The notes under the pieces: generated by a model
Database searches by the model: none
What the model was told of the DNA's origin: nothing
The model's input: the letters and a program-made list of their open reading frames with translations, nothing else
Made by a program: the position numbers and the translations under genes
In this document: positions 11,946-23,880 of the stretch, one piece after another
Layout of the letters: each line of letters starts with the position of its first letter
How positions within the stretch are numbered: position 1 is the stretch's first letter
Assembly (NCBI GenBank): GCA_013368445.1
Contig: JAACJO010000009.1
Coordinates: 372,001 to 436,000 of the forward strand
Direction of reading: 5' to 3'
DNA length: 64,000 bases
Source of the DNA: Leucocoprinus leucothites
Lineage: Eukaryota > Basidiomycota > Agaricomycetes > Agaricales > Agaricaceae

Positions 11946-13301
11946 ATGGCAACTTTTTCCAAAGCCACTTTCAATGCATCAATCTACTCGGCATCTAGGC
12001 CAACATACCCCAGGCAACTGTTTGAATACATTTTCAATTATCACGAAAGGAAACCAAATGCGGGCTGGACTCGTACACTTGACATAGGCTGCGGAACTGG
12101 TATGCACCACCCAACCGTCAAATGGAGAGAGGATCAAACAGATATTGTCTAGGACATGCAACGAAACGACTAACCGCCTTTCATGAGGTCATCGGGCTTG
12201 ATCCTTCAGAGAATATGATAAAAGCCGCACTGGCCAACCACGATTTTTTCCCTCCTACTCCGTCGCAATCGTCGAGAACTAGTGCTGATGGCAAAGGAGA
12301 TGGTGGCAACATGTATCAGTTTAGACGTGGCAATGCGGAAGATTTGAAGAGTGCTGGAATTGGTGATGAGAGCGTTGATTTGGTTGTAGCCGGTGAGTTG
12401 AGAAAAAGACTTTCTTTGTTTACATACTTATATGCTGTCGGATGGACGTCTGGAATGATGAAGCTCAAGCGTGTCATTGGTTTGATTGGAGTAAAGTATG
12501 GCCTGAGACAGAAAGAGTGCTGAAAGTTGGAGGTACAGCTGCATTTTGGGTACGATCCACGTGTTAGCTGCATATAACCACGCTCTGACCGCAAATGCTT
12601 GTCTATCACGCATATACTGAATACCTTGCCGTGTGTGTCCGTCCTTACCTCTTGTATGGTATCACCAGGTGTACTCGGAATTTCGGCTCCCACAATATCC
12701 GTCTTTGACGCCTCTCATTACGGCCTACGCGCAGGGCACGGATAAACTCACGAGTCTGGGCCCGTACTTTGAGAGACCCGGGAGAACAATTTTGGAGAGG
12801 CATCTCCTGGACGTTCCAAGTCCTCAGAAGATTCTAGGCCAAGGAGCAAGGTTGAGTCACGAGGAAAGAGTTTATTTCGCTGGTGATTTGGGTTTTCTTG
12901 GCGCGAAATGGAAGCAGCAGCACTAACAAGCTTGTGCTTGTCATTTTCTAGGTGATTATCATACCCAAACCCTCCCCGCAGCTCAAACCCATCCAGTTAT
13001 CATGCGCAAAGAAATGCGTTGGCGCGATTTGCTCGGATACTTCCGTACTTGGAGCTCATTGCATAAATACCACGAGATCTACCCTGAAGATAAATCTGTA
13101 CAACACGACGGTAGGTTCAAAGATGACCTCAAAACCGTCAGTAAGGACGATATAGATGTTGGAGGTGGAGATATCGCGGTTCGTTTCTGGAAGAATTTGA
13201 GAGAAGGTGCGATAAGCGAGAACGGGAGTGCGAAAGTGGCAGTGGACGATTCCGTCACTGTGGAGTGGCCTTTGGCGGTTATTTTGGCTAGTAAAGTGTA
13301 A
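11946..13301 (+). CDS. SAM-dependent class I methyltransferase (TMT1/methyltransferase type 11-like)
   Basis: A predicted S-adenosylmethionine methyltransferase on a small molecule, resembling trans-aconitate methyltransferase relatives of fungi. Five exons (11946-12099, 12153-12392, 12464-12549, 12669-12882, 12952-13301) give 347 residues. Motif I, LDIGCGTG, spans the first splice junction. The acidic residue after strand 2 is in IGLDPSENM, and VGGTAAFW follows the post-I region. The motif QACHWFDW, typical of this family, sits across the exon 2/3 junction. No signal peptide or membrane helix is visible, so a cytosolic enzyme is expected. The last intron contains a CACTAAC branch site. Substrate not inferable. 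Confidence 0.85.
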
Positions 13302-14190
13302 GGCCTGACTATTTCGTTGAGGATTTCCGGGGTTTGCTGGGCTTGCTGAGATATGTATGACATAGACGGATTCTGGAATAAACCTGCATTTCTGTACCCA
13401 TGCAAACAAGATTTCTGGCATCTCGGGGCATCACATGTGAAGAAATGGAAGTAGAATCTTGGTCCATTTTTCTTCCGTCCGGTCTCTTCGGTCGAGGCGG
13501 CGACCTCGACTTCGTGACATTGAGGTCCGTTCTTGCCTCCGCGGACGGGACCCAGTTCCAGGGTTAAAGAAAGGGCATCACGATCGACTACTACATTCAC
13601 ACAACATTATGAAGAACCCTTGTGAGCAGCCGCGGGCCTGGAAACTTGGAACCTAAAGGAAATTCTTTCACCTACTGAAGGAGGAAATCACTCCCCCAAT
13701 TTTAGTGGTGTGTGTTGGCCGCATCTGTTCAACCTCACCGAAGAAGCCACCTCAAGTCTCGGCTGGAGCTATAGCAGCTTCTTTGATGACACGGCGTTTA
13801 GAATTCAGAAGCGACACACTCGCCATAGGAGTGAGTCTCTCGGTTTGTCTGGGTTCGAACGGAACTTGGTCCTGAAATGGAACTCGGAAAGCTTGGCTCT
13901 ATGCTCATGACTCTAGTAGATAAAAGAGTACAGGTTCCCAGATGTGCCTTCAAATTTGCCAACATGTGTTCGGTGTTCTCAGGCTTCGGAGATGTTAAAG
14001 TTTTCTGGGGTCTTCTTGGCGAAAGAGGGTGACTCCGGACAAGTTAAGTTGGTGCAAACTTCAACTGAATTCAATCATCGGGAGATTGAGGTCACTTCAT
14101 TTTTGAGAGGCTCGCTGAACCTAAAAGCTTACTCATGCTCAATACGGAAATCCGCTAGCGTCTACTTGCAGCAAAGCATCCAGCACATTT
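13302..14190. other. Gene-free upstream region of the hydrophobin
   Basis: About 0.9 kb in which I see no gene. Frames on both strands are short and without domain content. Hydrophobin genes often have long regulated promoters, so this may be regulatory sequence. Confidence 0.4.
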
Positions 14191-14192
14191 AG

Positions 14193-14200
14193 TATATAAG
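14193..14200 (+). promoter_or_regulatory. TATA box of the hydrophobin gene
   Basis: The sequence TATATAAG lies about 135 bases before the hydrophobin start codon, with CT-rich sequence after it. Strong TATA boxes are usual for abundantly expressed hydrophobins. Assignment is by position only. Confidence 0.55.
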
Positions 14201-14333
14201 TCTCGTCTGTTCGAACGAGTCCAGTAGTGGTTTTACCACCTCGTCACCTCATCCGAACAGAAAAAGCAAACAAAAACTCGGCTCTCTCATCGCTCACCTC
14301 TCTTCTTTCTTTACATCCAATACAAGAAAAGCG

Positions 14334-14849
14334 ATGGAAACTCAAATACAAATATCCAGAATCAATTTCACCCTGTTCCTCCTCTTTTGCGCTGGCGCTA
14401 TCTCATTCAACGGCGTTGGTGCTACGGGTATCCCAAATCACCACTCGCAGTGTAACAGCGGGTCTGTGCAGTGTTGTAACAAAGTTTTCAAATCAAACAG
14501 CCAAGAGGCGAAGCAGCTATTGGCGCTCAACCACATAGGCCTTGACGTCCTCTCGGGCATGACGGGTATGGTTGGTGCTGATTGTACCCCTGTCTCTGTC
14601 GTTGGTCTTGGTTCCGCCGGAAGTTGGTGAGTATTTGCGATCCCGATAATTATTGTGCGAAGTGGCGTTTGCAGAATGAGCACTGACTGCCCCTTCTTGT
14701 ACAGTGATACGCAGGAGGTCTGTTGTGCAAAAAATGCACTGGGCTGTATGTCGTTGTATTTCTCCGCGAGCATCGCCTGTGTATTAATCCTACTGATCGT
14801 AGCAGCCAGCGCCGTTTCTGTCGGTTGTAATAACATCAAGGCAATTTAG
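14334..14849 (+). CDS. Class I hydrophobin
   Basis: A small secreted protein that assembles into amphipathic layers on hyphae and fruit bodies. Three exons (14334-14626, 14705-14745, 14806-14849) give 125 residues. A hydrophobic signal sequence (NFTLFLLFCAGAISF) is near the N-terminus. All eight cysteines are present with class I spacing, C-X6-CC-X35-C-X13-C-X5-CC-X13-C-X6. The second exon carries CDTQEVCC, and the third ends VGCNNIKAI. The intron in the last part falls between the CC pair and the final cysteine. The loop between CC and the third cysteine region, at 35 residues, is within the class I range. The gene faces a small secreted protein gene downstream. Confidence 0.93.
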
Positions 14850-15147
14850 TGGCTGTATCTTCTCCAAATATTTCGTGCTTCATCGTAATACCCGTTCTGT
14901 CGTTGTATCATGAGGCAATAATAACGCTTGTCTATGACGTGGCAGCTGTGGGTCCCCTAACCATTCGTAAAGTAAGGCAAGGTGTAGTACACCGTTACAC
15001 GGTCGAATGTTTTGCGCGAGGTAGAGTATATTTCAATGGGATATTATTGGTCTCCGCCATTCAGGGCGATAGTACACTACCCTAATACTTTTCATCAGCT
15101 TTATGATGGGATGAAAGGGGACAGGAAAACACGCACTGCTAGATCGC

Positions 15148-15890
15148 TCACTTCTTGACAATAAACAAGATGACACCATAGCAATTTCGCGGGTCAAATA
15201 AACCGTTACTCGCGGCAGCAATATCATACACGACATTCGTCTGTCTCAGTCGTCCAGGGAACTGACACAAAGACCACAAGTCGTGCCGCCCATATACGGC
15301 CAATAGCGGGTGCTTTGTCAACGGAACAGTGGCCGCACTATATATCTCCGGTGCGGGCATTGCAAAACGTGTGGTTGTGACCCATCCAAGTGTGTTCCCA
15401 CTTTGGGTTTGTGTGGCGTTGGTATGCCATGACCCGTCCTCGGAATAAGCACGTAAATAACCGTTGATAAGCGCCAAAGACGGATAGTCATCGTAAGGGA
15501 ACGATGCGCGTGTCTGTTGGATGGTTAGAGCGCATCCCCAGGATTAATCCAGAGCCTTATTCTAGTGCTCGAATTTGGAAATGCACGCACGGAAGTGACA
15601 TGAGGAGTTACGCCAGAGGTTGCACCTAAAGTGTGTGTTACTCATCTAAGATCTTTGAAACCTCTGAGCCTTGGAACGAACTTACCATTCTGTCCGAGTA
15701 CAAGAGCAGCACCATTCCTGTTTGGGTTTGGAAGCGTTGTGTTGTACGCAGCGAGCGTAAAATTATACGGGAGTGTCACAACATCCGCAACCCGAGATGA
15801 AGAAAGGGGATTGCTAAGTCCCGGGGGAACAATCAATAGAAGCCAGGCGAAGCAAAGAAGTATGGGGAAGCTCTTCGTTTGTCCGACCAT
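15148..15890 (-). CDS. Small secreted protein of unknown function
   Basis: I do not recognise a family. Three exons on the minus strand (15890-15686, 15625-15591, 15513-15148) splice in frame into 201 residues. The N-terminus is a clear signal peptide (PILLCFAWLLLIVPPGLS). Several N-glycosylation sequons follow (NFT, NTT, NAT). Reading through the second intron would hit a TAA, which supports the splice. There is a single Cys pair near the C-terminus (SLCQF and RNCYG). The gene is convergent with the hydrophobin. It could be a cell-wall or effector-like secreted protein; this is inference. Confidence 0.65.
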
Positions 15891-15954
15891 CGCTGAAGAC
15901 GGTAGTTACGAGATAGCCACACTGAAGCTTGAAATGCGTTCAGAATGGGCCTAG

Positions 15955-17661
15955 ATGGTGGCCTGCTAGGGCCTACGGGGCATAGAGTAGACAAAGGTTT
16001 TATAGCCCGCCGCATCTTTTCGACCCCTGAGTGCTCGACCACGTGTAGGACGCCCACGATGTTTGAGGCCATACTAAATCAGACACATGTGTTCTAGTAT
16101 CTCGGCGTCCCACTTAGAGGCGCTTGCTTGCCGCATGTTGGTAATAGATAGATGATATCAACGAACGAAATCAGCGGTGCGTTGAATGGGGGTGTTTCCT
16201 TGCTTGGTTATTGTACTGTCTTTCAGAGGTTTGTAAAGGAAGTCCGTCCAGAAGCTGTATGTCTTTTTAGTTCCTTCTCCTCCCAATTGAGAGTAGCCTT
16301 TCCATTCGAGGACAGGACTGAGCCGAGATTTAATATAAGCCTTTCAAAAAGCAGCTAACGCACCTTGTCATCTCGTGTCCAAGAGCTTTTGTGCTCGATG
16401 AGCCTCCGAAACCCTATGTTGCAATAGGCTTTTGGGAGGAGTTCCATTGAGTGGTCCAATGAGAGCCGGTCATTTGGCCTTGTTCCGTGCAGATCTGAAG
16501 GATGAACAGAGGTCATTTACATAGGCATTCAAGCGCGGATCAAGGCGGGTAGACTTCAGCGACGGCCAAGGCACATGAAGGAGAGAATCATGAATTGGAG
16601 GCTGTAAAGGTCCAATTTGGCAATACGCGTTCAGAACTACGGGCGTATATCCCCGTGTTTCCCATAACTTCGGGACTATCACCCTTTGAGAATCCAGAGC
16701 CTTTGGCGAGAGGACGGCTAAGTTGCTTCAACCCATTGATTTGCTCTGTTCCATCAAGAACGTGGACCTGGTAGAGATCAGAATTTCAAAACGCAGCCTT
16801 CTCTTGACTTCGTTGGAGTGGAATATAGTTGTTGATCGAGGCTTGCGTTATGATACCAATCTGAGAGTAAGCTCAGCAGGGACCTTAATACTGCCAAGAA
16901 GAGACCAGGGAAAGAAACCCGAGCGCTCGAGCACCGAGGACGCCGCGATTAAATGCTCTTGAAGTTGAGCCCACCGCACATACCGATCCTTGAGCCTGTG
17001 ACCTAGTGACCAACGAGCATCAAGGATACCACCATTACATATCATTCGGATACCATTGTTGCATTGTGAAAGAATTGTCAAAACCGTCGCTATCGCGGTC
17101 TTATAAGTTGCCACTCAGCGAACTTCTACCCCTTTTGAAACCCGTGCACACTGCCTTGAACCTTCAGGGTCCTGCAGAGCACAAAGGTGGCTGACGACTC
17201 GATAGCAAGTAGGTCTCTCTGTCATCAAAGCCCTAGCACTCTATCTCGCCGGGCAAACTTTTAATACAGAACCCAGCACTCAACACAATAGCGTGCATGT
17301 TGCACAAGGTCAACGAAATCGGCTGTGTTCTTACCAGTACAAATCCATGGAGACCATCCAGGTTAGTAGCGCCCGCCGGATGATGAATGCTAAGGGTTAC
17401 CTCAACGTAATGCACGCTGCTATTTCGGGTTTCTCGACTTTGTAAGAAACATATGCAGTGCACATCCGAGCTATTTTTAGTCGTGGTATCAAGGATCGAG
17501 GTGATACGCTCTTGGATATAAGGACGGAACCGTTCCCAGAACAACTACCCGCCATTATCCCTCCAGAGAGCTGTTACCCACCTTATCAGACCTTGCGTGC
17601 TCGTGTCCGAGTCTTTCCCCATACCCATCTCTCTAAACTTTGAATCCGTGTCGTATCGGAT
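15955..17661. other. Region with coding-like fragments but no solved gene
   Basis: About 1.7 kb. On the minus strand, 16470-16682 and 16848-17114 have open frames with non-random composition (for example VPKLWETRGYTPVVLNAYCQ), separated by a short gap with stops. I could not splice them into one protein with a good start, and I recognise no domain. They may be exons of an unidentified gene or a relic. Confidence 0.25.
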
Positions 17662-18236
17662 ATGTCAATTTCACCATTTCTAGCAGCGACATTTCAGGCC
17701 ATAAAAGATGCCTACGGCCGACATCCCACTCTCCTCATATTTTTTACCGTCACCCTCCTCTTTACCGTCCTCAGTGTTACACTTATCACCATCGTCACCG
17801 GTGATCCCGACAACCGCTTGTCCAGTCCTGTGGATGAAGAAGGAAGAATATTCCTTCCAAGAGAATCTGATTCTCCATACTCACCCAGTATCGGATCCAT
17901 AAACTCGCCAATTTCGTCAGATCCGAACTGGAGATCCGTGCCAAAGAGACGGGATGGGAATATATCACAGGCCAACGTGGAGAGATTGTTGGCTGCACAT
18001 CGAGATCGCATGGGAGGGAGGTTTTCAGATCAGGTGTGGGATGAGAGAATATACTTCGATGTTGACCCGCAAGATGCTCTTCTGAGAACACGGGGAGGGA
18101 GCGAATCGGAGGATGAAGATGCTGTACCACCACATACGCAGTCAGAGGTATGTAACCTTCATACATGTCGCAGGTCCTGAATAAAGCTGAGACGGTTGTA
18201 CCGCCACAGGAACCCTCGGGTTCTCTGCGCCACTAA
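17662..18236 (+). CDS. Hypothetical single-pass membrane protein
   Basis: No family recognised. Two exons (17662-18147 and 18210-18236) give 170 residues ending EEPSGSLRH. An N-terminal segment (residues 22-46, HPTLLIFFTVTLLFTVLS...) is a strong membrane helix. The rest is polar, rich in Ser, Asp and Glu, and likely faces the cytosol or lumen as a disordered tail. The 62-base intron fits GTATGT...CCACAG. The gene is convergent with the peroxiredoxin gene, whose stop lies 212 bases away. Confidence 0.55.
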
Positions 18237-18447
18237 TTCTGGAGCCCCAGTTCCCTTTTTATTAGCCGGATGTACGCCGTCTTTGAATGCGAGAGATCTT
18301 GTAAGATATGATTCGCGGGCATTAGATTGTAGGATTAAGCAGAACGTCGAAGAATGGACATTATAGTACATATGGAAACAAATTGAAAACGGAGGTAACA
18401 CTATATCTGTCAGTCAATCGGCCATCCAAGAACTGGTAGAGATTCGG

Positions 18448-19466
18448 TCAAGATGTTGTGGCGCCTTTGATGAACTCGAGTGCGAGCTTGGGGCTGCAAA
18501 TGATCAGGGAATTTAGTCGATGTCTTGGAGAATGGGATAGAGAGGCTTTCACCTATCAACTGGCTTCACAGGAATCTTCTTGTCAACCAACTTGCCCCCC
18601 TTCTCAAAGATGAAGTGACTCCTCTTGGTTTTACCACCTTCACCAGCGCCAAGGGCAGTAATGAGAATACGCTTGGGGTCAGATATGAGGGAGTAAGGGA
18701 GATTCTTCTGTTCATCGTCCGGTCGTTTATTAGCATCATATAAATCGAGCAAGATACCTAGTGAAAACGAACCTTGGTTTGCCACTTGCTCTGAGCACTC
18801 GGTGAATCCGCACTTAGGCAATAGACCGCATAACCGACTTCCGAGAAGCCAGAGAACACATCACGGAAACCGCAAGCTTGAGTCGTGCATCCAGCTGGAG
18901 AGAAAACAAGAAGGCAAGCAATGTGTGCTCAGAGTTTGTGCTATACACCATTGAGGGAACGAAACACACGTGTATCAGCCTTGGGCACAAGGAAAACAAC
19001 AGCGCCGCGCTCCTTCGCAATATCCGCGACCTGTAGATCATTCCCCTCCTCATTTTTCAAAACAAGGCTAGGCAACGTATCACCGATATCGATGGGCGCA
19101 AGTGCTTCAGCAGCGGGACTATCATCTCCAGAAGCAGCTCCTCCAGCACCGCCCTCACCCTCCGCAGTAGCAGTGGCATCCGCCTTGGCCTATAATCAAT
19201 ATCAACAAGGCTACAAAACGCGCACACGAGGCCAGGAAAAAATCGACCTTTTTAGCTTTCCCCTTGTCCTCCTCGCCACCCTCTTCACCAGTAGCAGCAC
19301 CTTTAACATCATCCACAGTCCTCTTCTTCGTCGCACGAGGTCTCGGTGCAGCCCTACCCTCCAACTCCGTCTTTGGCTGACTCGAGGCCGCAACGCGCGC
19401 CGAGCGCCTAGGCGCCGCAGTGGCATCAAGTTCTCCTTCTACCGCGGCTGCAGCTTTACGAGGCAT
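18448..19466 (-). CDS. dot5: Nuclear thiol peroxiredoxin (PrxQ/BCP type, Dot5-like)
   Basis: A thioredoxin-dependent peroxidase that reduces H2O2 and organic hydroperoxides. Five exons on the minus strand (19466-19248, 19189-18970, 18894-18773, 18707-18553, 18493-18448) give 253 residues. The active site is PGCTTQACGFRD. The peroxidatic Cys and the resolving Cys five residues later are the PrxQ signature. The C-terminus SPKLALEFI comes from a short last exon and matches the family end. Before the enzyme domain lies a basic, Ala/Lys-rich stretch with KKR and KAKK motifs, fitting a nuclear location as in yeast Dot5. The nuclear assignment is inference from that tail. Confidence 0.9.
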
Positions 19467-20453
19467 AGTTGTAGCTGTTGATAAAGACGATGGGTGATGG
19501 TTGTCGAAGAAGGAGATAGGGAAAAAGGGCGGGATTAGAAAAAAAGCGGTAAGAGGATATTAAGTATAACAGGCACGGACCAACAACTGATTGACAGTGG
19601 CCACGGGGCTAAAAAGCTGACGTCTTCCACGCGGGGGAATCTTTGAATTACATACTTTCGAAGGGGGGCATGTAGTAAGAACTGTACATAACATAACATA
19701 GCATAACATACGACATCAGCTATATCATGATAATCAGACCCATCAAAACACTAATCGCTGGGTGGGCCGTTGCAATCAGCGACCGGTCAGAAACTCGACA
19801 GCCCGACAATTACGATGAAAACCTCATCCCTCATCCCCGTACGAGTATTAAAAATCGAATCATTGAGCAAAATATAACTATAAAGAAGTGGAATCCCTTA
19901 TACTGAATTAAAGCCAAAAACCATTCAAAATGCATACATCATGACAAAGTCGTACAAAACCCAACATCACCAACCCACAACACACGCAGCTTTCTCAAAA
20001 CAAATCAAACATATGTAATAACATGATGACCAACTATTATAAACAAGGGTTGACAATATACAGGACAGGAAAAAAATAATCAAACAATGATAAGAAACGG
20101 GAAGAAAGGAAAGAACAAAAAAGAAATATAAAGTATTCAGAAATGAGAGACTAGGTAATTGCACGTGAGAGAGAGGAAAAAGAGTGTCGAGCGTCGAGTG
20201 GGCGTTTGCGTGCGATGCGTTGTGTGCATGTGTCCAAGGAAAATATATACCCGCATCGAAAAAAAAAAAGAGAGGACAGGAGGAGCATTCATCAACATAT
20301 GTGCATGTCGGGCGTGATGCGACATTGAAAAAGTTAAAAAAAGAGCTTGAAAAGTGATAATACAAACAAATTTCCATCCATTCATCCATTCATCCATATC
20401 CAACATCTCTCCATCCTTCAAGCTTCAGGCCTTGAGCTTTTATTACGCCAGCT
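19467..20453. other. Intergenic region between peroxiredoxin and FHA-RING gene
   Basis: About 1 kb between the promoter of the minus-strand peroxiredoxin gene and the 3' end of the next minus-strand gene. A short ATAAC-like tandem run (19683-19708) and a 9-base poly-A (20260) are the only repeats I noticed. No gene seen. Confidence 0.4.
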
Positions 20454-23400
20454 TTACCGCTTACGCTTCCCACTAATAGTATCCCCCTCAATCCCATCCA
20501 CAGTAACACCCATCTCCGCCTCCTCCCCAGGTCCACCACCAACGACCACAACCTGTGGTCCATGCCCTCCTAGACTTAACCCAGGAATCGGCGAATCTCC
20601 TCTCGCAGATGTACTTGATCCTGCACCTGGACTACCCCACGTCACACCCGCCACACCTAAGCTAGCGTTACTCGCGAACGCGTTGTTGTTGGTGGGAAGG
20701 GCATTTGGCGCTGAGCCCCCTCGTGCACCGTCGGAATCTATGTCGTCTTCACCTGGCATTCCGTCATTTGGTGTGAGTGCGCCTGCGTGATGGGTTAAAC
20801 GTCAGTCAAAGATTCAGAGAGATAAACATCAAAACCAAGTGGAGGAGTGGTTATAAAATTAGATCGAACGAAGTAGAAAGAAAATAGAATGCTAATAAAG
20901 AAAAAGCTTCAAGTATTGACCCGAAGCGGGAAAAAGGGTTCGGCACCCCAGAGTGGGCAGGCAATCATCATCCAACCATCATTGTACCTTTCCGCCACCA
21001 TTCTCCCCCTGGATTCCAGCCACCACCACATCACAGGCCAGAACCAAAAAAAAACCAAAAATACGGGGCACCGGACCCCAAGAATACCACCTCCACTTCC
21101 ATCATTAACCTCCGCCACGCCCTGAACTCGCACCAAGAAGCCGAACGAGAATAACAGAGAACACAGAAGAAAACGGAAATAGGCACAGAAGTCAAGGAAC
21201 CCGAAAAAAATTGTTCCCGGTGCAGAAGGGGGAGACGCGCAGACAAAGCGGCAGTACCAAGAAAAAAACATGAATCCCCGAAGTCGTCGGGGGCCAAAAG
21301 TTCGGTGATGACTCGGTGACAAAAACGTCCAACAGAAAAAAGTCGGAGATAAATCAAATCAAAAAACACTCCAACAGAACGTCGTTGGAGTCATGAGGTC
21401 ACCACCGTGCGTGAACAAATGTACCCATCCATCTATCAAAACAGACCATACATGCGTCTGATGTGCGATGCGATGCGACACAGGATAATACGAAGGGGGG
21501 GATAATGACAGATAGCAAAGACAGAGAAAAGGCGATAGCCAACTACGCACGCCGCTGGCTGTCATCGACCATGTGTAATGAGAGATATACACCTTGTCAA
21601 ATGAGTGGCAATTGATACCGATCCCGCTTGGGAAGCGAGGATGGAAGGAAAGGAAAGCTGTGGGGTAACTTGAAAACCAAATAGCGAATTCCACTACCAG
21701 GGTGAGTCGCATACGGAGGGCATATAGTCTTTACGGCACGGTAGTTGCACCTGAGAACAAAAGAGAAAGCGAATCAAAGACGCCCAATCAGGCGCTCAAC
21801 CCATCCAATCAGAGAAAATGCAGACGAGCGATAGCACCCGAGCCATCATAGCACCCGCACATATCAACACCCTAGGGTCAAGTACCGAGCCGGGCCCGAG
21901 TACAAGTACGTGTAGTCGTAGCAGAATAAGCAAGGCGAGATGAACGTTGGATATACCAGCGCTCAAACAATGAAAAACCGGAAAAAAGAGTGAAAAATCG
22001 CATGAAAAATAGGAAAAAGTAGAAAGAAATAAAACCAAGCGAGAAGACATGAAGTAGGGCATATCATCACTCACCATTTCCATCTCCTCTCACATCCTGA
22101 TCCACATCCATTCTATCATCCACACCCAATTCATCCCCCTCCTCATCCACATCACTCACCACACCGCCTCCCCAGGAGGCACACCCAATCTCGACCCAGT
22201 CGCACCACTTACAGCACCGACAGCACTCAACACACTCTCCACCGCCGCATTCGCGCTCTTTTTCTTTCCTTCTGCGCTATTTTCTCCATTGGCACCAGTA
22301 AGGTTATCGAGATCGTTCTCGGGGCCACTAACGTCGATTTCCCAGCTTCCTTCGTCCACTTCGACGTCCTCGTCGAGATCGGCGTATGTACGACAGAGTG
22401 GACAGGTGAAGGAGGGATGGTGAGCTTCGAGGATGGGACGGATGCATTTGTAGTGGAAGGTATGGGAGCAGGGAGCGATGAAGAGTGCTTGGCGGATTGT
22501 GACGCTGAATAGACCTGTGGAAAGAGGGGGTTAGGCGAGGGAAAGAGAGAGAGAGGAGAGTAAGACGTACAGATACAACAGTCGGGTATACCCAATGCTT
22601 TGATTTTACCAGAAGACTGGGCTGGCGGACCTGATACCGCAGCAGTCGAGTTATTATGCGAGGGTAACGCAAGTGCTTTAAGATTCTTGAACGCATTGGT
22701 GCTAAGACCCCATAAATGAGCAACAACGCCCTCAACATCACCCTAGCCACACTCACTTGAAAGCATTAATCCCCGCCTGCCACTCCCTCCCAATCTCAAT
22801 CCTAATCTTCACACTCTTATAAATATCCTCCGCACCGCCCTGATAATCCACTCCCAACTGCAAAATATCACCATCCTTAATCTGAAACGGCCTACTCTCC
22901 GCATTCGCAGCACTCAACCTCACATGATTCAAAAACGTCCCCGAGCTGCTCTTAGTATCCCTAATAAAAAACTTGCCACTATTTTCAACCCAAATCTCTG
23001 CATGAGCTCGAGAAACGACTTTTGAGCGAAAAGCGAGCTTGTTGGAGTTGACAGAGTTGATGGCGGAGAGACCGAGTCCACTGCGGTCTGTGAACCGGCC
23101 AATGCGGAGTGCGGGGTCGCCTTCCCGGAGATCACGCCCGATAGGATCGAAACGCAATGAACGGCGGGTATCAAGGTGTGGGACGAGACGGATACGGTGT
23201 GCAGGGCCGTTGCTAGTGGTATTGGAGTTGGTATTCGTGGCGGCGGCGGCGGTGGTGGTGGTAGTGGTCTGTGCGGGCTGAGGCGCCGGCGAGGCGGTAT
23301 TCATAGCTGATGATGAGGGCGAAAAGCCAGCAAGGGCGAGAGCAGCCTGAGTAGTTGTATTCGGCTGTTGCGTCTGAGCCTGGGCCGTATTCTGATGATT

Positions 23401-23730
23401 ATTATTCTGATTATTATTGTTATTATTGCTGTTGTTGTGCACGTTGCCCGCTGACCGCCTGCGTCGCAACATCTGGCTCAACGCAAGCCCAGTGCTCTGC
23501 TGCTGAGGCTGCGATGTTGAAGGTTGCAATTGACCAGGAGTACTGCTGTTATTTGCTCCGTTGTTTCGTCGGGCACGGGGTGGGGCTGGGGAAGGTGGAT
23601 GGGCAGGTGGGGGTGAGAGCTCTCTAGCGTGATGCTCAACAGCCGCAAACGACTGTGACGAATTACGAGGTCGTCCTCTGAGGAAAGAACTGAGGATGGT
23701 TGAGCGAGAAGGTGGCGACTCAGATTCCAT
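20454..23730 (-). CDS. dma1: FHA-RING E3 ubiquitin ligase (Dma1/RNF8-like)
   Basis: A ubiquitin ligase that reads phosphothreonine with its FHA domain. Fungal Dma proteins act in spindle-position and septation control. Modelled exons on the minus strand are 23730-22757, 22701-22571, 22514-22236, 22167-22075 and 20782-20454, giving 601 residues with all phases matching. The N-terminal 200 residues are low complexity, with an Asn run (23390-23450 region) and Gln/Thr runs. FHA core motifs follow: LRIGRFTDR, SRAHAEIW, and SSSGTFLNH. The RING finger is CCIC...CSHTFHYKC...CPLC (C3H2C3). The acidic and Gly-rich C-terminus ends in SGKRKR. Intron 3 is my weakest splice call, because without it the frame stops at 22156. 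The last intron is about 1.29 kb. A further upstream ATG at 23838 is in frame but gives a hydrophobic His-rich leader I judge untranslated. Confidence 0.85.
20783..22074 (-). other. Unusually long intron of the FHA-RING gene
   Basis: The phases of the acidic exon (ending 22075) and the last exon (starting 20782) match as a phase 1 junction with GTGAGT and CACGCAG borders, leaving a 1292-base intron in a genome of roughly 55-base introns. Inside I see no exon, no transposon ends and no clear snoRNA. Alternatives are an exon I missed or a shorter isoform ending inside. Confidence 0.5.
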
Positions 23731-23880
23731 GGCTGGCGTGTGGGTGTGTGTGTGAATGTGAGCAAAAGTGTGAACGAGAAAGAAAGCAAAAAAGGCGAGG
23801 AAGCTTGGTTCTGACAAAAGCCGCTCCGTTCCTGTCATATGTCACATCACCCACGCTATACTTTTCTGTCCGACTACCAT

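Noticed and set aside
13079..13600. 173-codon minus-strand frame
   Set aside because: Mostly antisense to the last methyltransferase exon.
18885..19481. 198-codon plus-strand frame opposite the peroxiredoxin gene
   Set aside because: It is the antisense of well-supported peroxiredoxin exons and runs through their introns.
19683..19708. ATAAC-like short tandem run
   Set aside because: Too short and irregular to be telomeric or regulatory; treated as a simple repeat.
21031..21712. Frames of 110-137 codons inside the long FHA-RING intron
   Set aside because: Composition is Phe/Ser/Leu-rich and no splice phases connect them to the flanking exons.
22753..23838. Longer start of the FHA-RING protein at 23838
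   Set aside because: The extra leader is hydrophobic and His/Thr-rich, and MESESPPSRS at 23730 has a better context; kept as an alternative only.
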